Source of the DNA: an uncultured Clostridium sp. | GTDB taxonomy: Bacteria > Bacillota_A > Clostridia > TANB77 > CAG-508 | Reading direction: 5' to 3' | DNA: 64,000 nucleotides | Assembly (NCBI GenBank): GCA_930980675.1 | Contig: CAKNIU010000001.1 | Coordinates: forward strand, 62,001 to 126,000 | Part shown: positions 36,497 through 44,541 of the stretch, piece after piece | Numbering within the stretch: the stretch's first letter is position 1 | How the letters are laid out: every line of letters begins with the position of its first letter | The notes under the pieces: model-generated | What the model saw: only the letters and a program-made list of their open reading frames with translations | Databases searched by the model: none | What the model was told of the DNA's origin: nothing | Position numbers and translations under genes: made by a program

Positions 36497-36901
36497 ATGA
36501 TTGAAAAAGCAGAGAATGTCTCTAAATTATCAGCTAAAGGTAGTGGAATAAAAATTTTAATAGGAACTGGTATTGCATTTGTAATTAGTATAATAAGCTT
36601 ATTATTAATTTCTATATTACTAACATATACAAATGTTTCAGAAAATATTATAACAGTATCAGTTATTATTATTTCAGCACTAAGTATTTTAATTGGAAGT
36701 GTAATTAGTGCAGTAAATATAAATAAAAATGGCATATTAAATGGTTCTATAGTAGGAGCTGTTTACATGATAACAATATATCTATTATCGAGTATATTTA
36801 TATCAGGATTTAATATAAATATGCAATCTGTTTTAATGATAATATTATCTATAATAGCAGGGATGATAGGAGGTATAATTGGTGTCAACATGCATAAATA
36901 A
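36497..36901 (+). CDS. TIGR04086 family membrane protein
   Basis: A 134-residue protein with four hydrophobic helices (about residues 20-43, 50-73, 80-100 and 106-130) and glycine-rich SIVGAVYMI and IIAGMIGGIIGVN in the last two. This is the YrzE/TIGR04086 pattern, a family confined to Firmicutes and commonly sited beside yajC and secDF in Clostridia. No function is established. AGAGAGG is about 7 bases before the ATG. Confidence 0.85.
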   Translation: MIEKAENVSKLSAKGSGIKILIGTGIAFVISIISLLLISILLTYTNVSENIITVSVIIISALSILIGSVISAVNINKNGILNGSIVGAVYMITIYLLSSIFISGFNINMQSVLMIILSIIAGMIGGIIGVNMHK

Positions 36902-36956
36902 GGTTTATAGGTATCCTTTAAAAACCTAAATATATTAAGCAAGGAAAATTACAAAA

Positions 36957-38297
36957 ATGAAAGCACAAAAAAAACTAAGCGTCGTACTAATAATATTATT
37001 AATAATTTTAATTAGTATAATTTCTTTTATAGGAATTTTTTATCAAGATAAAAATGAAATGGTAAATATAATTCCAGCTTATTCTTTAGGTACAGACTTA
37101 AGTGGCTATAGAAAAATATTATTAACTGTAGATACTGATGATGAATCAAATACTAAGGATATTCTTAATTATGACAATTTTGTAAAATCAGCAAATGTAA
37201 TAAAATTAAGATTAAAATCAATGAAAGTCGAAGATTTTACAGTAAGATGTGATGAATCAACAGGACAAATAGAGATTACAATACCTGAAAATATGCAAAC
37301 AGATTATATTTTATCAGATATAACACAAAAAGGTAATTTTGAAATTAGAAATACAGCAAATAATGAAGTCCTTATGAATAATAGTGATATTAGAAAAGTA
37401 GATGTAGAAACTGTTGCTTCACCATATAATGCATCAACTACTTCAATATACATGGACATCAAGTTTAATAATGACGGAACTAGAAAATTTAGAGATATAA
37501 CTAGAGATTACCAAAATGATGTCTCTAATGAAGTAACAAACGAAACTACCGAAAATAATTCAGTAGAAGATGAAACTACTGATGATACTGAAAGTGAAGA
37601 GGTGGAGACAACCGAAGTTGGATTATATGTAGATGGGACAAGCATGATGACGACTTCTTTTACAGAAATAATAGATAATGGAGTAATGTCTTTGTCTTTA
37701 GGAAGCAGTTCTTCAGACGATCAAACAAAAATACTTACATATCAAGCAGAAAGTTTAGCAGCAATATTAGAAAACGAGGCCATGCCAGTACAATATTCAG
37801 TAACCGGAAATGTATATATTTCTTCACCAATAGAACAAAGTACAATAAATATTTTAATTGGTATAGGATTATGTATTGCAGTGGTAATGTTAATAGTAGC
37901 AATAGTTAAATATAGAGTTAAAGGCGTAATAATATCTGTTTGTATGGTAGGATTTATAGCATTGTATTTGTTAATTTTAAGATATACAAATGTTGTAATA
38001 ACACTTGAAGGAATATTCTCTATTGCTTTAGTATTTGTAATAAACTATATATTGAATATTATGATACTTAATAGATTACAAAAAAATGTAGAAAAAACAT
38101 TTACAAAGGCATTAACTAAATTTGCCTTAAGTATGGTACCAATGCTTATATTATCAGTAGTATGTTGTTTCTCAAGCTGGATGTCATTATTCAGTTTTGG
38201 TATGATATTATTCTGGGGTCTAATTACAAGTATAGTGTATAATCTTGTAATAACAAGAACTTTCTTAAAATGCTTTGGAAATGAGAGTAAAAAATAA
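36957..38297 (+). CDS. secD: Protein translocase subunit SecD, divergent
   Basis: SecD and SecF use the proton gradient to pull exported proteins across the membrane. The layout is that of SecD: one N-terminal helix (about residues 8-27), a large extracytoplasmic domain with a SecD-like P1 (IEITIPENMQTDYILSDITQ; FEIRNTANNEVL), an acidic Thr/Glu linker of about 40 residues (about 185-220) and five C-terminal helices. Conserved landmarks are eroded: the opening GLDLxGG reads GTDLSGYRK, and the fourth-helix VDANxxxxER segment reads VINYILNIMILNR, so that in an ungapped alignment the key Asp becomes Ile365 while Asn367 and Arg373 remain. Position after yajC and before secF supports the call. Confidence 0.85.
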   Translation: MKAQKKLSVVLIILLIILISIISFIGIFYQDKNEMVNIIPAYSLGTDLSGYRKILLTVDTDDESNTKDILNYDNFVKSANVIKLRLKSMKVEDFTVRCDESTGQIEITIPENMQTDYILSDITQKGNFEIRNTANNEVLMNNSDIRKVDVETVASPYNASTTSIYMDIKFNNDGTRKFRDITRDYQNDVSNEVTNETTENNSVEDETTDDTESEEVETTEVGLYVDGTSMMTTSFTEIIDNGVMSLSLGSSSSDDQTKILTYQAESLAAILENEAMPVQYSVTGNVYISSPIEQSTINILIGIGLCIAVVMLIVAIVKYRVKGVIISVCMVGFIALYLLILRYTNVVITLEGIFSIALVFVINYILNIMILNRLQKNVEKTFTKALTKFALSMVPMLILSVVCCFSSWMSLFSFGMILFWGLITSIVYNLVITRTFLKCFGNESKK

Positions 38298-38423
38298 AAA
38301 AGACAATCTAAATAATGAGAAAAGATAGACAACAAAAAACTAATAACATTGAAATTTAAAAATATAATTTTGAAAATGCTAAAACTAACATAAAAATGTT
38401 TCATAGCAGAAAGGAACAATAAA

Positions 38424-39047
38424 ATGAGCAAGAAGGGAAAAATAATAAGTATTATTCTAATTATTATATTTATAATAGCAATAGTACTTACAGGAATTAG
38501 AGGTTTAAATGTAGATTTAAATTATGCAGAAGGTGTATCTGTGCTATTTGATATAAATGATCAATTCAACACAAAAGATATAGAAAATATAGCAAGAGAA
38601 GTTTGGCCAGATGGACAAATAATAGTCCAAAAAGTAGAAGTATATGATGAAACAGCTTTAATAAAAGTATCATCAGTAAATGATGAGCAATTACAAAGTT
38701 TAGCAGATAAAATAAATGAGAAGTATGGTTTAGAATTGCAAATAAGTGATTTAACAGTGCAATATAATTCAAATGTACAAATTAGAGATATAGTAGCTCC
38801 ATACGTAGTACCAATGCTCATAGCAACGGCATTAATCGTTGTATATTATTCGATTAGATTTAGAGGAGTTAGAGAAATATTAGACTTACTTATAAAATTG
38901 ATATTTGCTGAGGGCATATTGTATAGTATTTATGCGATTACTAGATTACCTATAGATGTACTTACAATGCCAATTGGTATGATTATATTTGCAGGTGTTA
39001 CAATTTATATTACACTAAAACACGAAAGTGGTAAGTTAGCAAAATAA
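38424..39047 (+). CDS. secF: Protein translocase subunit SecF, short and divergent
   Basis: Follows secD. A first helix (residues 8-26), LNVDLNYAEGVSVLFDIN as the SecF GIDFxGG-like segment, a P4-like domain to about residue 125, and then only three further helices (about 128-146, 155-172 and 177-195), giving 207 residues against about 290-310 in most bacteria. No DRIREN motif and none of the last two helices are present, and the sequence after the stop does not code for them in another frame. A reduced SecF in this lineage is more likely than a frameshift. AGAAAGGA lies 8 bases before the ATG. Confidence 0.8.
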   Translation: MSKKGKIISIILIIIFIIAIVLTGIRGLNVDLNYAEGVSVLFDINDQFNTKDIENIAREVWPDGQIIVQKVEVYDETALIKVSSVNDEQLQSLADKINEKYGLELQISDLTVQYNSNVQIRDIVAPYVVPMLIATALIVVYYSIRFRGVREILDLLIKLIFAEGILYSIYAITRLPIDVLTMPIGMIIFAGVTIYITLKHESGKLAK

Positions 39048-39080
39048 TTTTACGATGTGGGAGTACACCGTAAAAAACTC

Positions 39081-39109
39081 TTGATTTTAATGCAAACCTA
39101 TGCTACAAT
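39081..39109 (+). promoter_or_regulatory. Promoter of the pheST T-box transcript
   Basis: TTGATT (39081-39086), a 17-base spacer and TACAAT (39104-39109) preceded by TGC. The start at about 39116 fits the beginning of the T-box leader. Confidence 0.6.
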
Positions 39110-39115
39110 AAAATC

Positions 39116-39415
39116 ATAGTTAAATAATAAAAGTCTGAGAAAAAGCAAAGTAGGTAAATAGTTTCCATATTACAGAGAAGCGGAAAGCTGAGAAACGCCA
39201 TATGGTATTTACTGAAATTTCACTTTGGAGATTCTTTTCTGAAATAGTAGTAGGAAAAGCGGTTGTACCGTTAAAACTTTAGAGGTTAGTTTATGATTTT
39301 TATAAATTGGTTTATGCTTAAGAGTGCATAGCGAAGTTTATAAAAGTAATATAAAGTAATAAAATTAGGTGGTACCACGAACTATTCGTCCTATGGGTGA
39401 GTAGTTCGTTTTTTT
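39116..39415 (+). promoter_or_regulatory. T-box leader RNA, phenylalanine-responsive
   Basis: A tRNA-sensing leader: stem I includes ACAGAGAAGCGGAAAGCTGAGA and a specifier loop ACTGAAATTTCACTTTGGAG in which TTC (39219-39221), a Phe codon, is followed by A as usual. The T-box sequence AATTAGGTGGTACCACG is at 39363-39379. The terminator has CGAACTATTC (39378-39387) paired with GAGTAGTTCG (39399-39408) and eight T. Uncharged tRNA(Phe) would stabilise the antiterminator and switch on pheST. Confidence 0.92.
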
Positions 39416-39450
39416 ATTGTATAGGAAAAATCAAGTTTTTCCTATACAAT
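39416..39450. repeat. Perfect 15-bp inverted repeat just after the T-box terminator
   Basis: ATTGTATAGGAAAAA (39416-39430), loop TCAAG, TTTTTCCTATACAAT (39436-39450). On the transcript it is a second hairpin directly after the T-box terminator's T run. Confidence 0.7.
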
Positions 39451-39464
39451 AAAAGCATTGCACA

Positions 39465-39486
39465 CAATTTTACATTTGTAAAATTG
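39465..39486. repeat. Perfect 10-bp inverted repeat in the pheS leader
   Basis: CAATTTTACA (39465-39474), two-base loop, TGTAAAATTG (39477-39486). It forms part of a chain of hairpins between T-box and pheS. Confidence 0.55.
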
Positions 39487-39492
39487 GCGCAC

Positions 39493-39556
39493 GAACAAAG
39501 ACGCGGGCGATGTAAATTTAAAAGTAGAACAAAGTTAAAGGAGCCCGCTTTTGTTC
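39493..39556. repeat. Imperfect GC-rich inverted repeat before pheS
   Basis: GAACAAAGACGCGGGC (39493-39508) pairs with GCCCGCTTTTGTTC (39543-39556), apart from two bulged bases. GAACAAAG is repeated directly at about 39527. The right arm ends 20 bases before the pheS start. Confidence 0.5.
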
Positions 39557-39575
39557 TTTAGAAAGGAAGGTAAAA

Positions 39576-40613
39576 ATGGAGGAACAGGTAAAACAAATTG
39601 AAAAAAATGCACTAGAAGAATTAAAAAATTGTGCAGAATTAAAATCTCTAGAAGAAACTAGAGTAAAATACTTAGGAAAAAAAGGAGAATTAACAGCACT
39701 TTTAAAACAAATGGGAAGCCTTTCAAAAGAGGAAAGACCAGTTATAGGAAGTATGGTAAATAAAGTTAGAGATGAATTAGAAGAAATAATATCATCAAAA
39801 GAAGAAGAGTTAAAGAGAGCAGAAATTGCGAAAAAACTAGAATCAGAAAGAATAGATGTTACACTTCCTGCTACAAAAGCAAGAAGAGGAAGCAAACATC
39901 CTTTAAATAGAATAATTGAAGAAGTTGAAGATTTATTCGTTTCAATGGGATATGATGTAATATCTGGACCAGAACTTGAAACAGATGAATATTGTTTTGA
40001 AAGATTAAACTTGCCAAAAGGACATCCAGCAAGGGATATGCAAGATAGTTTCTATATAACAACTGAATACTTACTTAGAACTCAAACATCAGCTGTTCAA
40101 GCAAGAGCTATGATGGCAAATGAAGAAAAATCTCCAATAAGAGTTATAGTACCAGGAAAAACATATAGAAGAGAAGATGACGCAACACATTCACATCAAT
40201 TTAATCAAGTTGAAGGCTTAGTTATAGATAAAGATATAACATTTGCAGACCTAAAAGGAACACTTGAAGTATTTATGAAACATATGCTAGGAGAAGATAC
40301 AAAACTAAGATTTAGACCAAGTTATTTCCCATTTACAGAGCCATCTTACGAAGTTGATGTAAGTTGCTTCAAATGTGGTGGAAAAGGTTGTAACTTATGC
40401 AAGCATACAGGTTGGATTGAACTTTTAGGTTCTGGAATGGTTCATCCAAATGTATTAAAAATGAATGGTTATGACCCAGACAAATACACAGGATTTGCAT
40501 TTGGAACAGGTCTTGATAGGCTTGCAATGTTCAAATATGGAATTACAGATATGAGGCTTCTTTATGCAAATGATGTAAGATTTTTAAGTCAATTTGATAG
40601 AATGGACAAATAA
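39576..40613 (+). CDS. pheS: Phenylalanine--tRNA ligase alpha subunit
   Basis: The catalytic subunit of the (alpha-beta)2 synthetase. An N-terminal coiled coil (about residues 1-85) that contacts tRNA is followed by the class II core: motif 2 region [38 protein letters not shown] and motif 3 [34 protein letters not shown] is the Cys-rich segment usual in bacterial PheS. The 345 residues are typical. AAAGGAAGG lies about 6 bases before the ATG. Expression is governed by the T-box upstream. It is separated from pheT by 259 bases that hold a GC-rich inverted repeat element, unusual because pheS and pheT usually adjoin. Confidence 0.97.
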   Translation: MEEQVKQIEKNALEELKNCAELKSLEETRVKYLGKKGELTALLKQMGSLSKEERPVIGSMVNKVRDELEEIISSKEEELKRAEIAKKLESERIDVTLPATKARRGSKHPLNRIIEEVEDLFVSMGYDVISGPELETDEYCFERLNLPKGHPARDMQDSFYITTEYLLRTQTSAVQARAMMANEEKSPIRVIVPGKTYRREDDATHSHQFNQVEGLVIDKDITFADLKGTLEVFMKHMLGEDTKLRFRPSYFPFTEPSYEVDVSCFKCGGKGCNLCKHTGWIELLGSGMVHPNVLKMNGYDPDKYTGFAFGTGLDRLAMFKYGITDMRLLYANDVRFLSQFDRMDK

Positions 40614-40680
40614 CATATTTACAGAAAATATTATATAGTCATATGTTACAATATGTATTTTACAATATATATGTTTATAA

Positions 40681-40829
40681 TACAATATATATTTTTCCGC
40701 ATTTGCCTCATGGTTTCGCTTACGCGAAAACGCTTGCATGCTCCGACTGCGCTTCTAAGAGAAAGACGTAACTGCACATGAGCCCTTTGTCCGCTCCGTT
40801 GCGCTAAATGCTCCAGAATATATATTGTA
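40681..40829. repeat. GC-rich element with inverted ends between pheS and pheT
   Basis: TACAATATATATTTTTCCGC starts it and AGAATATATATTGTA ends it; the outer 25 bases are imperfect inverted copies (each contains GCATTT on its own strand). The 100-base interior is far richer in G+C than its surroundings and holds no open frame with a ribosome binding site. Further TACAATAT copies lie just upstream. It looks like a small non-autonomous inverted-repeat element or a structured RNA. Confidence 0.5.
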
Positions 40830-40872
40830 GCAAAGAATAAAATTTAATAAATTTTGAGAAAGGAATATGGTA

Positions 40873-43320
40873 ATGAAATTAAGTACAAATTTTCTAAAAG
40901 ATTATTTAGATTTAGATATAAATTCAAAAGGTGATGTAAAAAAACTTGCCGAAGATATGACAAAAGTAGGAAATGAATATGATTCAGAAGGAATGTTAAT
41001 AGAAGCTATTAATTTAGTTATTGGAGAAGTTTTAGAATGTGAAATGCATCCAGACTCAGACCATTTACATATATGCAAAGTAAATACAGGAAAAGAAACT
41101 TTGCAAATAGTTTGTGGAGCTCCAAATGTAAGAAAAGGACTTAAAGTTATTGTTGCACTTCCAGGAGCAAAACTTCCAGGTGGAGAAATAAAAAAATCTG
41201 TAATTAGAGGTCAAGAATCTAATGGAATGCTTTGCTCAATTGCAGAACTAGGACTAGAAAGCAAATTCTTAAAAGAAGAAGATAAAGCAGGAATTCATGA
41301 GCTAGATAAAGATGCTCCAGTTGGAGGAGACCCAATAGAATATATGCACATGAAAGATGGAGTAATAGATTTTGAATTAACTGCAAATAGAGGTGATTTG
41401 CTTAGTATTTTAGGAATGGCTTATGAAGTAGGAGCTATTTATGATAAGAAGGTAAAACCAATTGATTTAACTCATAAAGATAATGGAAAATTAGATTTTA
41501 AACTAAATATTGCAACAGATAATTGCACATTATTCTTAGCTAAAAAAGTAGAAAATGTAAAAATACATGAAAGTACTCCGGAAATGAAAGAAAAACTTAT
41601 GGCATCAGGAATAAGACCAATAAACAATGTTGTAGATATAAGTAATTATGTAATGCTAGAAACAGGTCAGCCACTACACTTCTATGATGCAGATGAGTTA
41701 CAAGGAATGATAGAAGTTAGAATGGCAGAAGAAGGAGAAAAACTAACAACTTTAGATAAGCAAGAAAGAACTTTAAGCAAAGAAGATATAGTTATTTCAG
41801 ATGGAAAAAGAGCAATAGGCCTTGCTGGTGTTATGGGTGGATATGATACAGAAATAACAGAAAACACTAAAAATATAATAATTGAATCTGCAATATTTGA
41901 TAGTGTAAAAATAAGAAGAACTTCAAACAAAATTTTAAGAAGTGAAGCTAGCAATAGATTTGAGAAAGGGTTAGATCCTAATAGAACATATATGGCAATA
42001 GAAAGGTCATGTAACTTGCTTGAAAAATTTGCTAATGCAACAGTTATTGGTGGCATGGAAGTTTATGATAAAACTAGCAAGCAAGATAAAAAAATAGAAA
42101 TTACTGTGGAAAATATTAATTCACTATTAGGTTCTAGCTTAACAGAAAAAGAAATTATAAATATATTTGAAAGGCTTGGTTTTAAAGTTGAAAAAAATGG
42201 AGAAACTTTAACAGTTTATGTTCCAACCAGAAGATTAGACATTTCAATAAAAGAAGACTTAATTGAAGAAATTGGACGTATATATGGTGTAGATAATATT
42301 CAAGGTAGATTAAAAGAAATGCCTATTAAGAAAGGTTCTTATGATAGAACTACTAGAGAAATAAGAAATAAGATGATAAACCTTGGATTAAATGAAACAT
42401 TAACATATAGCTTAGTAAATGAAAAAGAAGCGGATATGTTTACAATGAAGGATAAAGGCGTTATAAAAATATTAGCACCACTTACAGAAGACAGAAATGC
42501 TTTAAGACAAAGTTTAATCACTTCTTTACTTAAAACTTATGAATATAATGTTTCAAGAGACAATAAAGATATTTGCTTATTTGAAATTGCAAAGACATTT
42601 TATATTGACAATGATGGAAAAGATAATTTAAAAGGCGGAGAAGTTGAAAGCAAAGATAATAATAAATCTACAGAAAATAGAAAAACAAATGCCGAATACA
42701 AAGAAGAAAATAAATTAGCTTGCTTAATGACAGGAGAATATTATTTAGGATTAAATACAAAACCAGTTGACTTCTATATCATAAAAGGTGTATGTGAAGA
42801 ATTACTTGACTATTTGGGATATGTTGGAAGATATAGTTTTGTGGCAGATAAACAAAATCTACCAGAAGAAATGCATCCGGGAAAATCAGCTATAATTTCA
42901 GTAAATGGAGAAAACGTAGGCTTAATTGGTAGAGTTACACCAGAACTTTGCAAAGAAGAAGTGTATGTAATTGAAATAAGCCTAGATAAGCTTTTAGCTA
43001 AAAAAGTTGGAAAAATGAAGTACAAAGAACTTTCAAAATTCCCGGTTGTAAAGAAAGATATAGCTGTTCTTGTAAATAAAGAAGTTCCAGCTCAAGAATT
43101 ATTGAAGACAATAAAAAACAATGGTGGAAAATTATTGCAAGAATCAAAAGTATTTGACTTATATGAAGGAAAAGGAATACTAGAAGGCAAAAAGAGTATT
43201 GCATTTTCAGTAACTTTAGGCGATGCAAACAAAACATTGACTGATGAAGAAGTAAACAAAGTTATGGAGAAAATAGTTCAAGGCTTGCAAAGCAAACATG
43301 GTGCAGAATTAAGAAAATAA
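40873..43320 (+). CDS. pheT: Phenylalanine--tRNA ligase beta subunit
   Basis: The 815-residue beta subunit: N-terminal tRNA-binding OB domain (VGEVLECEMHPDSDHLHICK), B3/B4 editing region (about 200-390, with VVDISNYVMLETGQPLHFYD), B5 domain, catalytic-like core and a C-terminal FDX-ACB anticodon-binding domain (KYKELSKFPVVKKDIAVLVN). An insert rich in Asn, Lys and Glu (KDNNKSTENRKTNAEYKEEN, near 600) is lineage-specific. Two ATGs lie six bases apart; AGGA at 40861-40864 is 8 bases from the second (40873) but only 2 from the first (40867), so the second is taken. It is expected to be cotranscribed with pheS across the spacer element. Confidence 0.96.
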   Translation: MKLSTNFLKDYLDLDINSKGDVKKLAEDMTKVGNEYDSEGMLIEAINLVIGEVLECEMHPDSDHLHICKVNTGKETLQIVCGAPNVRKGLKVIVALPGAKLPGGEIKKSVIRGQESNGMLCSIAELGLESKFLKEEDKAGIHELDKDAPVGGDPIEYMHMKDGVIDFELTANRGDLLSILGMAYEVGAIYDKKVKPIDLTHKDNGKLDFKLNIATDNCTLFLAKKVENVKIHESTPEMKEKLMASGIRPINNVVDISNYVMLETGQPLHFYDADELQGMIEVRMAEEGEKLTTLDKQERTLSKEDIVISDGKRAIGLAGVMGGYDTEITENTKNIIIESAIFDSVKIRRTSNKILRSEASNRFEKGLDPNRTYMAIERSCNLLEKFANATVIGGMEVYDKTSKQDKKIEITVENINSLLGSSLTEKEIINIFERLGFKVEKNGETLTVYVPTRRLDISIKEDLIEEIGRIYGVDNIQGRLKEMPIKKGSYDRTTREIRNKMINLGLNETLTYSLVNEKEADMFTMKDKGVIKILAPLTEDRNALRQSLITSLLKTYEYNVSRDNKDICLFEIAKTFYIDNDGKDNLKGGEVESKDNNKSTENRKTNAEYKEENKLACLMTGEYYLGLNTKPVDFYIIKGVCEELLDYLGYVGRYSFVADKQNLPEEMHPGKSAIISVNGENVGLIGRVTPELCKEEVYVIEISLDKLLAKKVGKMKYKELSKFPVVKKDIAVLVNKEVPAQELLKTIKNNGGKLLQESKVFDLYEGKGILEGKKSIAFSVTLGDANKTLTDEEVNKVMEKIVQGLQSKHGAELRK

Positions 43321-43362
43321 CGATTGTAACAAAATTATATGTAGTAGAGAAACTATGCTTTT

Positions 43363-43479
43363 ATGGTAAAAATAAGTACAGCAGAAGAAATGAAAACTTT
43401 AGCTTCAACATTAGGAGATGCATTTGAAAAAGATGCAGAAAATATAAATCAAGGTTATCCAATATTAAGTTGGCAGTGA
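43363..43479 (+). pseudogene. Internally deleted relic of the prepilin-like surface protein
   Basis: A 38-codon frame that reads MVKISTAEEMKTL, a short bridge STLGDAFEKDAENINQ and then GYPILSWQ. The first part matches MVKISTAEELKAF (about residue 147) of the protein at 44542, and the second matches its C-terminus LGDAYVEDTENINQGYPILKWQKN. The 300 residues between are missing. No ribosome binding site is seen. It is best read as the scar of a paralogue lost by internal deletion. Confidence 0.65.
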
Positions 43480-43538
43480 TAATGTGAAAATACTATATTG
43501 AAAAATCTTTATTAACTAAAAAATTAATATATAAAAAC

Positions 43539-43567
43539 TTGTCTTTTTATTTTCTCTTTGGTATATT
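43539..43567 (+). promoter_or_regulatory. Promoter of rpiA
   Basis: TTGTCT (43539-43544), a 17-base spacer and TATATT (43562-43567), 55 bases before the ATG. Confidence 0.55.
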
Positions 43568-43622
43568 AATAATAAATGTGTTAACTAAAAAAATAGCTAC
43601 TCAGAAAGGAATTGATTAATAT

Positions 43623-44258
43623 ATGGATATAGAAAATAAAGAGGCAAAAGAAAAAATAGCTGAAAAGATATTAAATAAAGTAAAAGATGGCCAAACTATA
43701 GGATTTGGATCAGGAACAACTTCATATATTGCAGCGGAAAAAATAGGAGAAAAAGTTCAAAAAGAAGGATTGAGAATAACAGCTATACCTACATCAAATG
43801 AAATAAAAGAAATATGTGAAAAATATAAAATAAAAATAGGAAATTTAATAGAAAATGAAATAGATTGGGCTTTTGATGGCGCAGATGAAGTAGATTTAAA
43901 AAATATGTGGTTAATAAAAGGTAGAGGTGCAGCAATGTTTAAAGAAAAATTAAACATTATTGCATCACCCATAACTTACATATTAGTAGACGAAACAAAA
44001 ATTGTAAATTACCTAGGAGAAAAATGTAAAGTGCCAATTGAAGTATTTCCTTCAGCGCTTAAATATGTATCAAATGAATTGGAGAAACTGGGAGCAAAGG
44101 ACATTACTTATAGGGGATTTACTGAAAATAATAATGGTATTCTCGATGTTAAGTTTGAAAAAATATATAAAGATTTAGAAAAAGACATTAAAGCTATAAC
44201 AGGAGTAATAGAATCAGGATTGTTTTTAGAATATAAAAATATTGAGATTGTTAGATAA
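43623..44258 (+). CDS. rpiA: Ribose-5-phosphate isomerase A
   Basis: Interconverts ribose 5-phosphate and ribulose 5-phosphate in the pentose phosphate pathway. The 211-residue protein has the family motifs GFGSGTTSYIAAEKI (phosphate loop, about residues 21-35), IPTSNEIKEIC, FDGADEVD and LIKGRGAAMFKEK with the catalytic acids and Lys. It is a little shorter than the usual 220-230. AAAGGAATT lies 9-10 bases before the ATG. It is a single-gene unit, unrelated in function to pheT or the following surface protein. Confidence 0.96.
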   Translation: MDIENKEAKEKIAEKILNKVKDGQTIGFGSGTTSYIAAEKIGEKVQKEGLRITAIPTSNEIKEICEKYKIKIGNLIENEIDWAFDGADEVDLKNMWLIKGRGAAMFKEKLNIIASPITYILVDETKIVNYLGEKCKVPIEVFPSALKYVSNELEKLGAKDITYRGFTENNNGILDVKFEKIYKDLEKDIKAITGVIESGLFLEYKNIEIVR

Positions 44259-44267
44259 ACAAAATTT

Positions 44268-44296
44268 TTTACAAACGGAAAAATTTATGCTAGAAT
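44268..44296 (+). promoter_or_regulatory. Extended -10 promoter after rpiA
   Basis: TTTACA (44268-44273), a 17-base spacer and TAGAAT (44291-44296) preceded by TGC. It would transcribe a short frame (44323-44379) and then meet a terminator at 44414-44468. Confidence 0.55.
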
Positions 44297-44322
44297 AAAG
44301 AAAAACAAAGGAGCACAAACAA

Positions 44323-44379
44323 ATGATAAAAATCGCTGAAAGCCTTGGGGCTGTATATATATATATATATATATCGTAA
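44323..44379 (+). other. 18-codon frame with a TA-dinucleotide tract
   Basis: ATG at 44323 has AAAGGAG 9 bases upstream and a good promoter. The frame reads MIKIAESLGAV and then Tyr-Ile repeats encoded by a 21-base TA run (44354-44374), and stops at TAA 44377-44379. A change of TA copy number would alter the reading frame and extend the peptide. It may be a leader peptide, a decayed gene start or a chance frame. Confidence 0.3.
44354..44374. repeat. TA microsatellite, 21 bases
   Basis: An uninterrupted alternating TA tract, TATATATA over 21 bases, inside the short frame after rpiA. It is prone to slippage. Confidence 0.85.
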
Positions 44380-44413
44380 GATTTAATAAAATAAAATTAT
44401 GTGAACGTAGCAG

Positions 44414-44468
44414 AAAAACTATGCTTTTTATGCGTATATAAAATACGTAAAAGAGGCATAGTTTTTTA
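44414..44468 (+). terminator. Long terminator hairpin upstream of the surface-protein gene
   Basis: AAAAACTATGC (44414-44424) pairs with GCATAGTTTTT (44456-44466), an inner stem CGTAT/ATACG extends it, and six T follow. It ends the short transcript from the 44268 promoter. Confidence 0.85.
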
Positions 44469-44541
44469 GTATTTAAATTTTCAGTTGGGGATGGACCTAA
44501 AACGAAAATTAAAAATAATATAATGGAGGGAGAACATAATA

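Larger units (their letters stand above)
39048..39575 (+). other. 528-base leader region of pheS
   Basis: It contains, in order: a hairpin after secF (39048-39074, no T run), a promoter (39081-39109), the T-box RNA (about 39116-39415), and then about 160 bases with three more inverted repeats before the pheS ribosome binding site. No protein gene is seen. Confidence 0.8.
43321..43622 (+). other. 302-base spacer between pheT and rpiA
   Basis: It holds a 38-codon relic of the surface protein encoded at 44542 (43363-43479), with a truncated copy of that locus's terminator arm before it (43349-43362), and the rpiA promoter. No other feature is seen. Confidence 0.6.

Noticed and set aside
38424..39047. 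Frameshift as the cause of the short SecF
   Set aside because: The bases after the stop do not encode the missing helices in any frame, and they lead into the T-box promoter.
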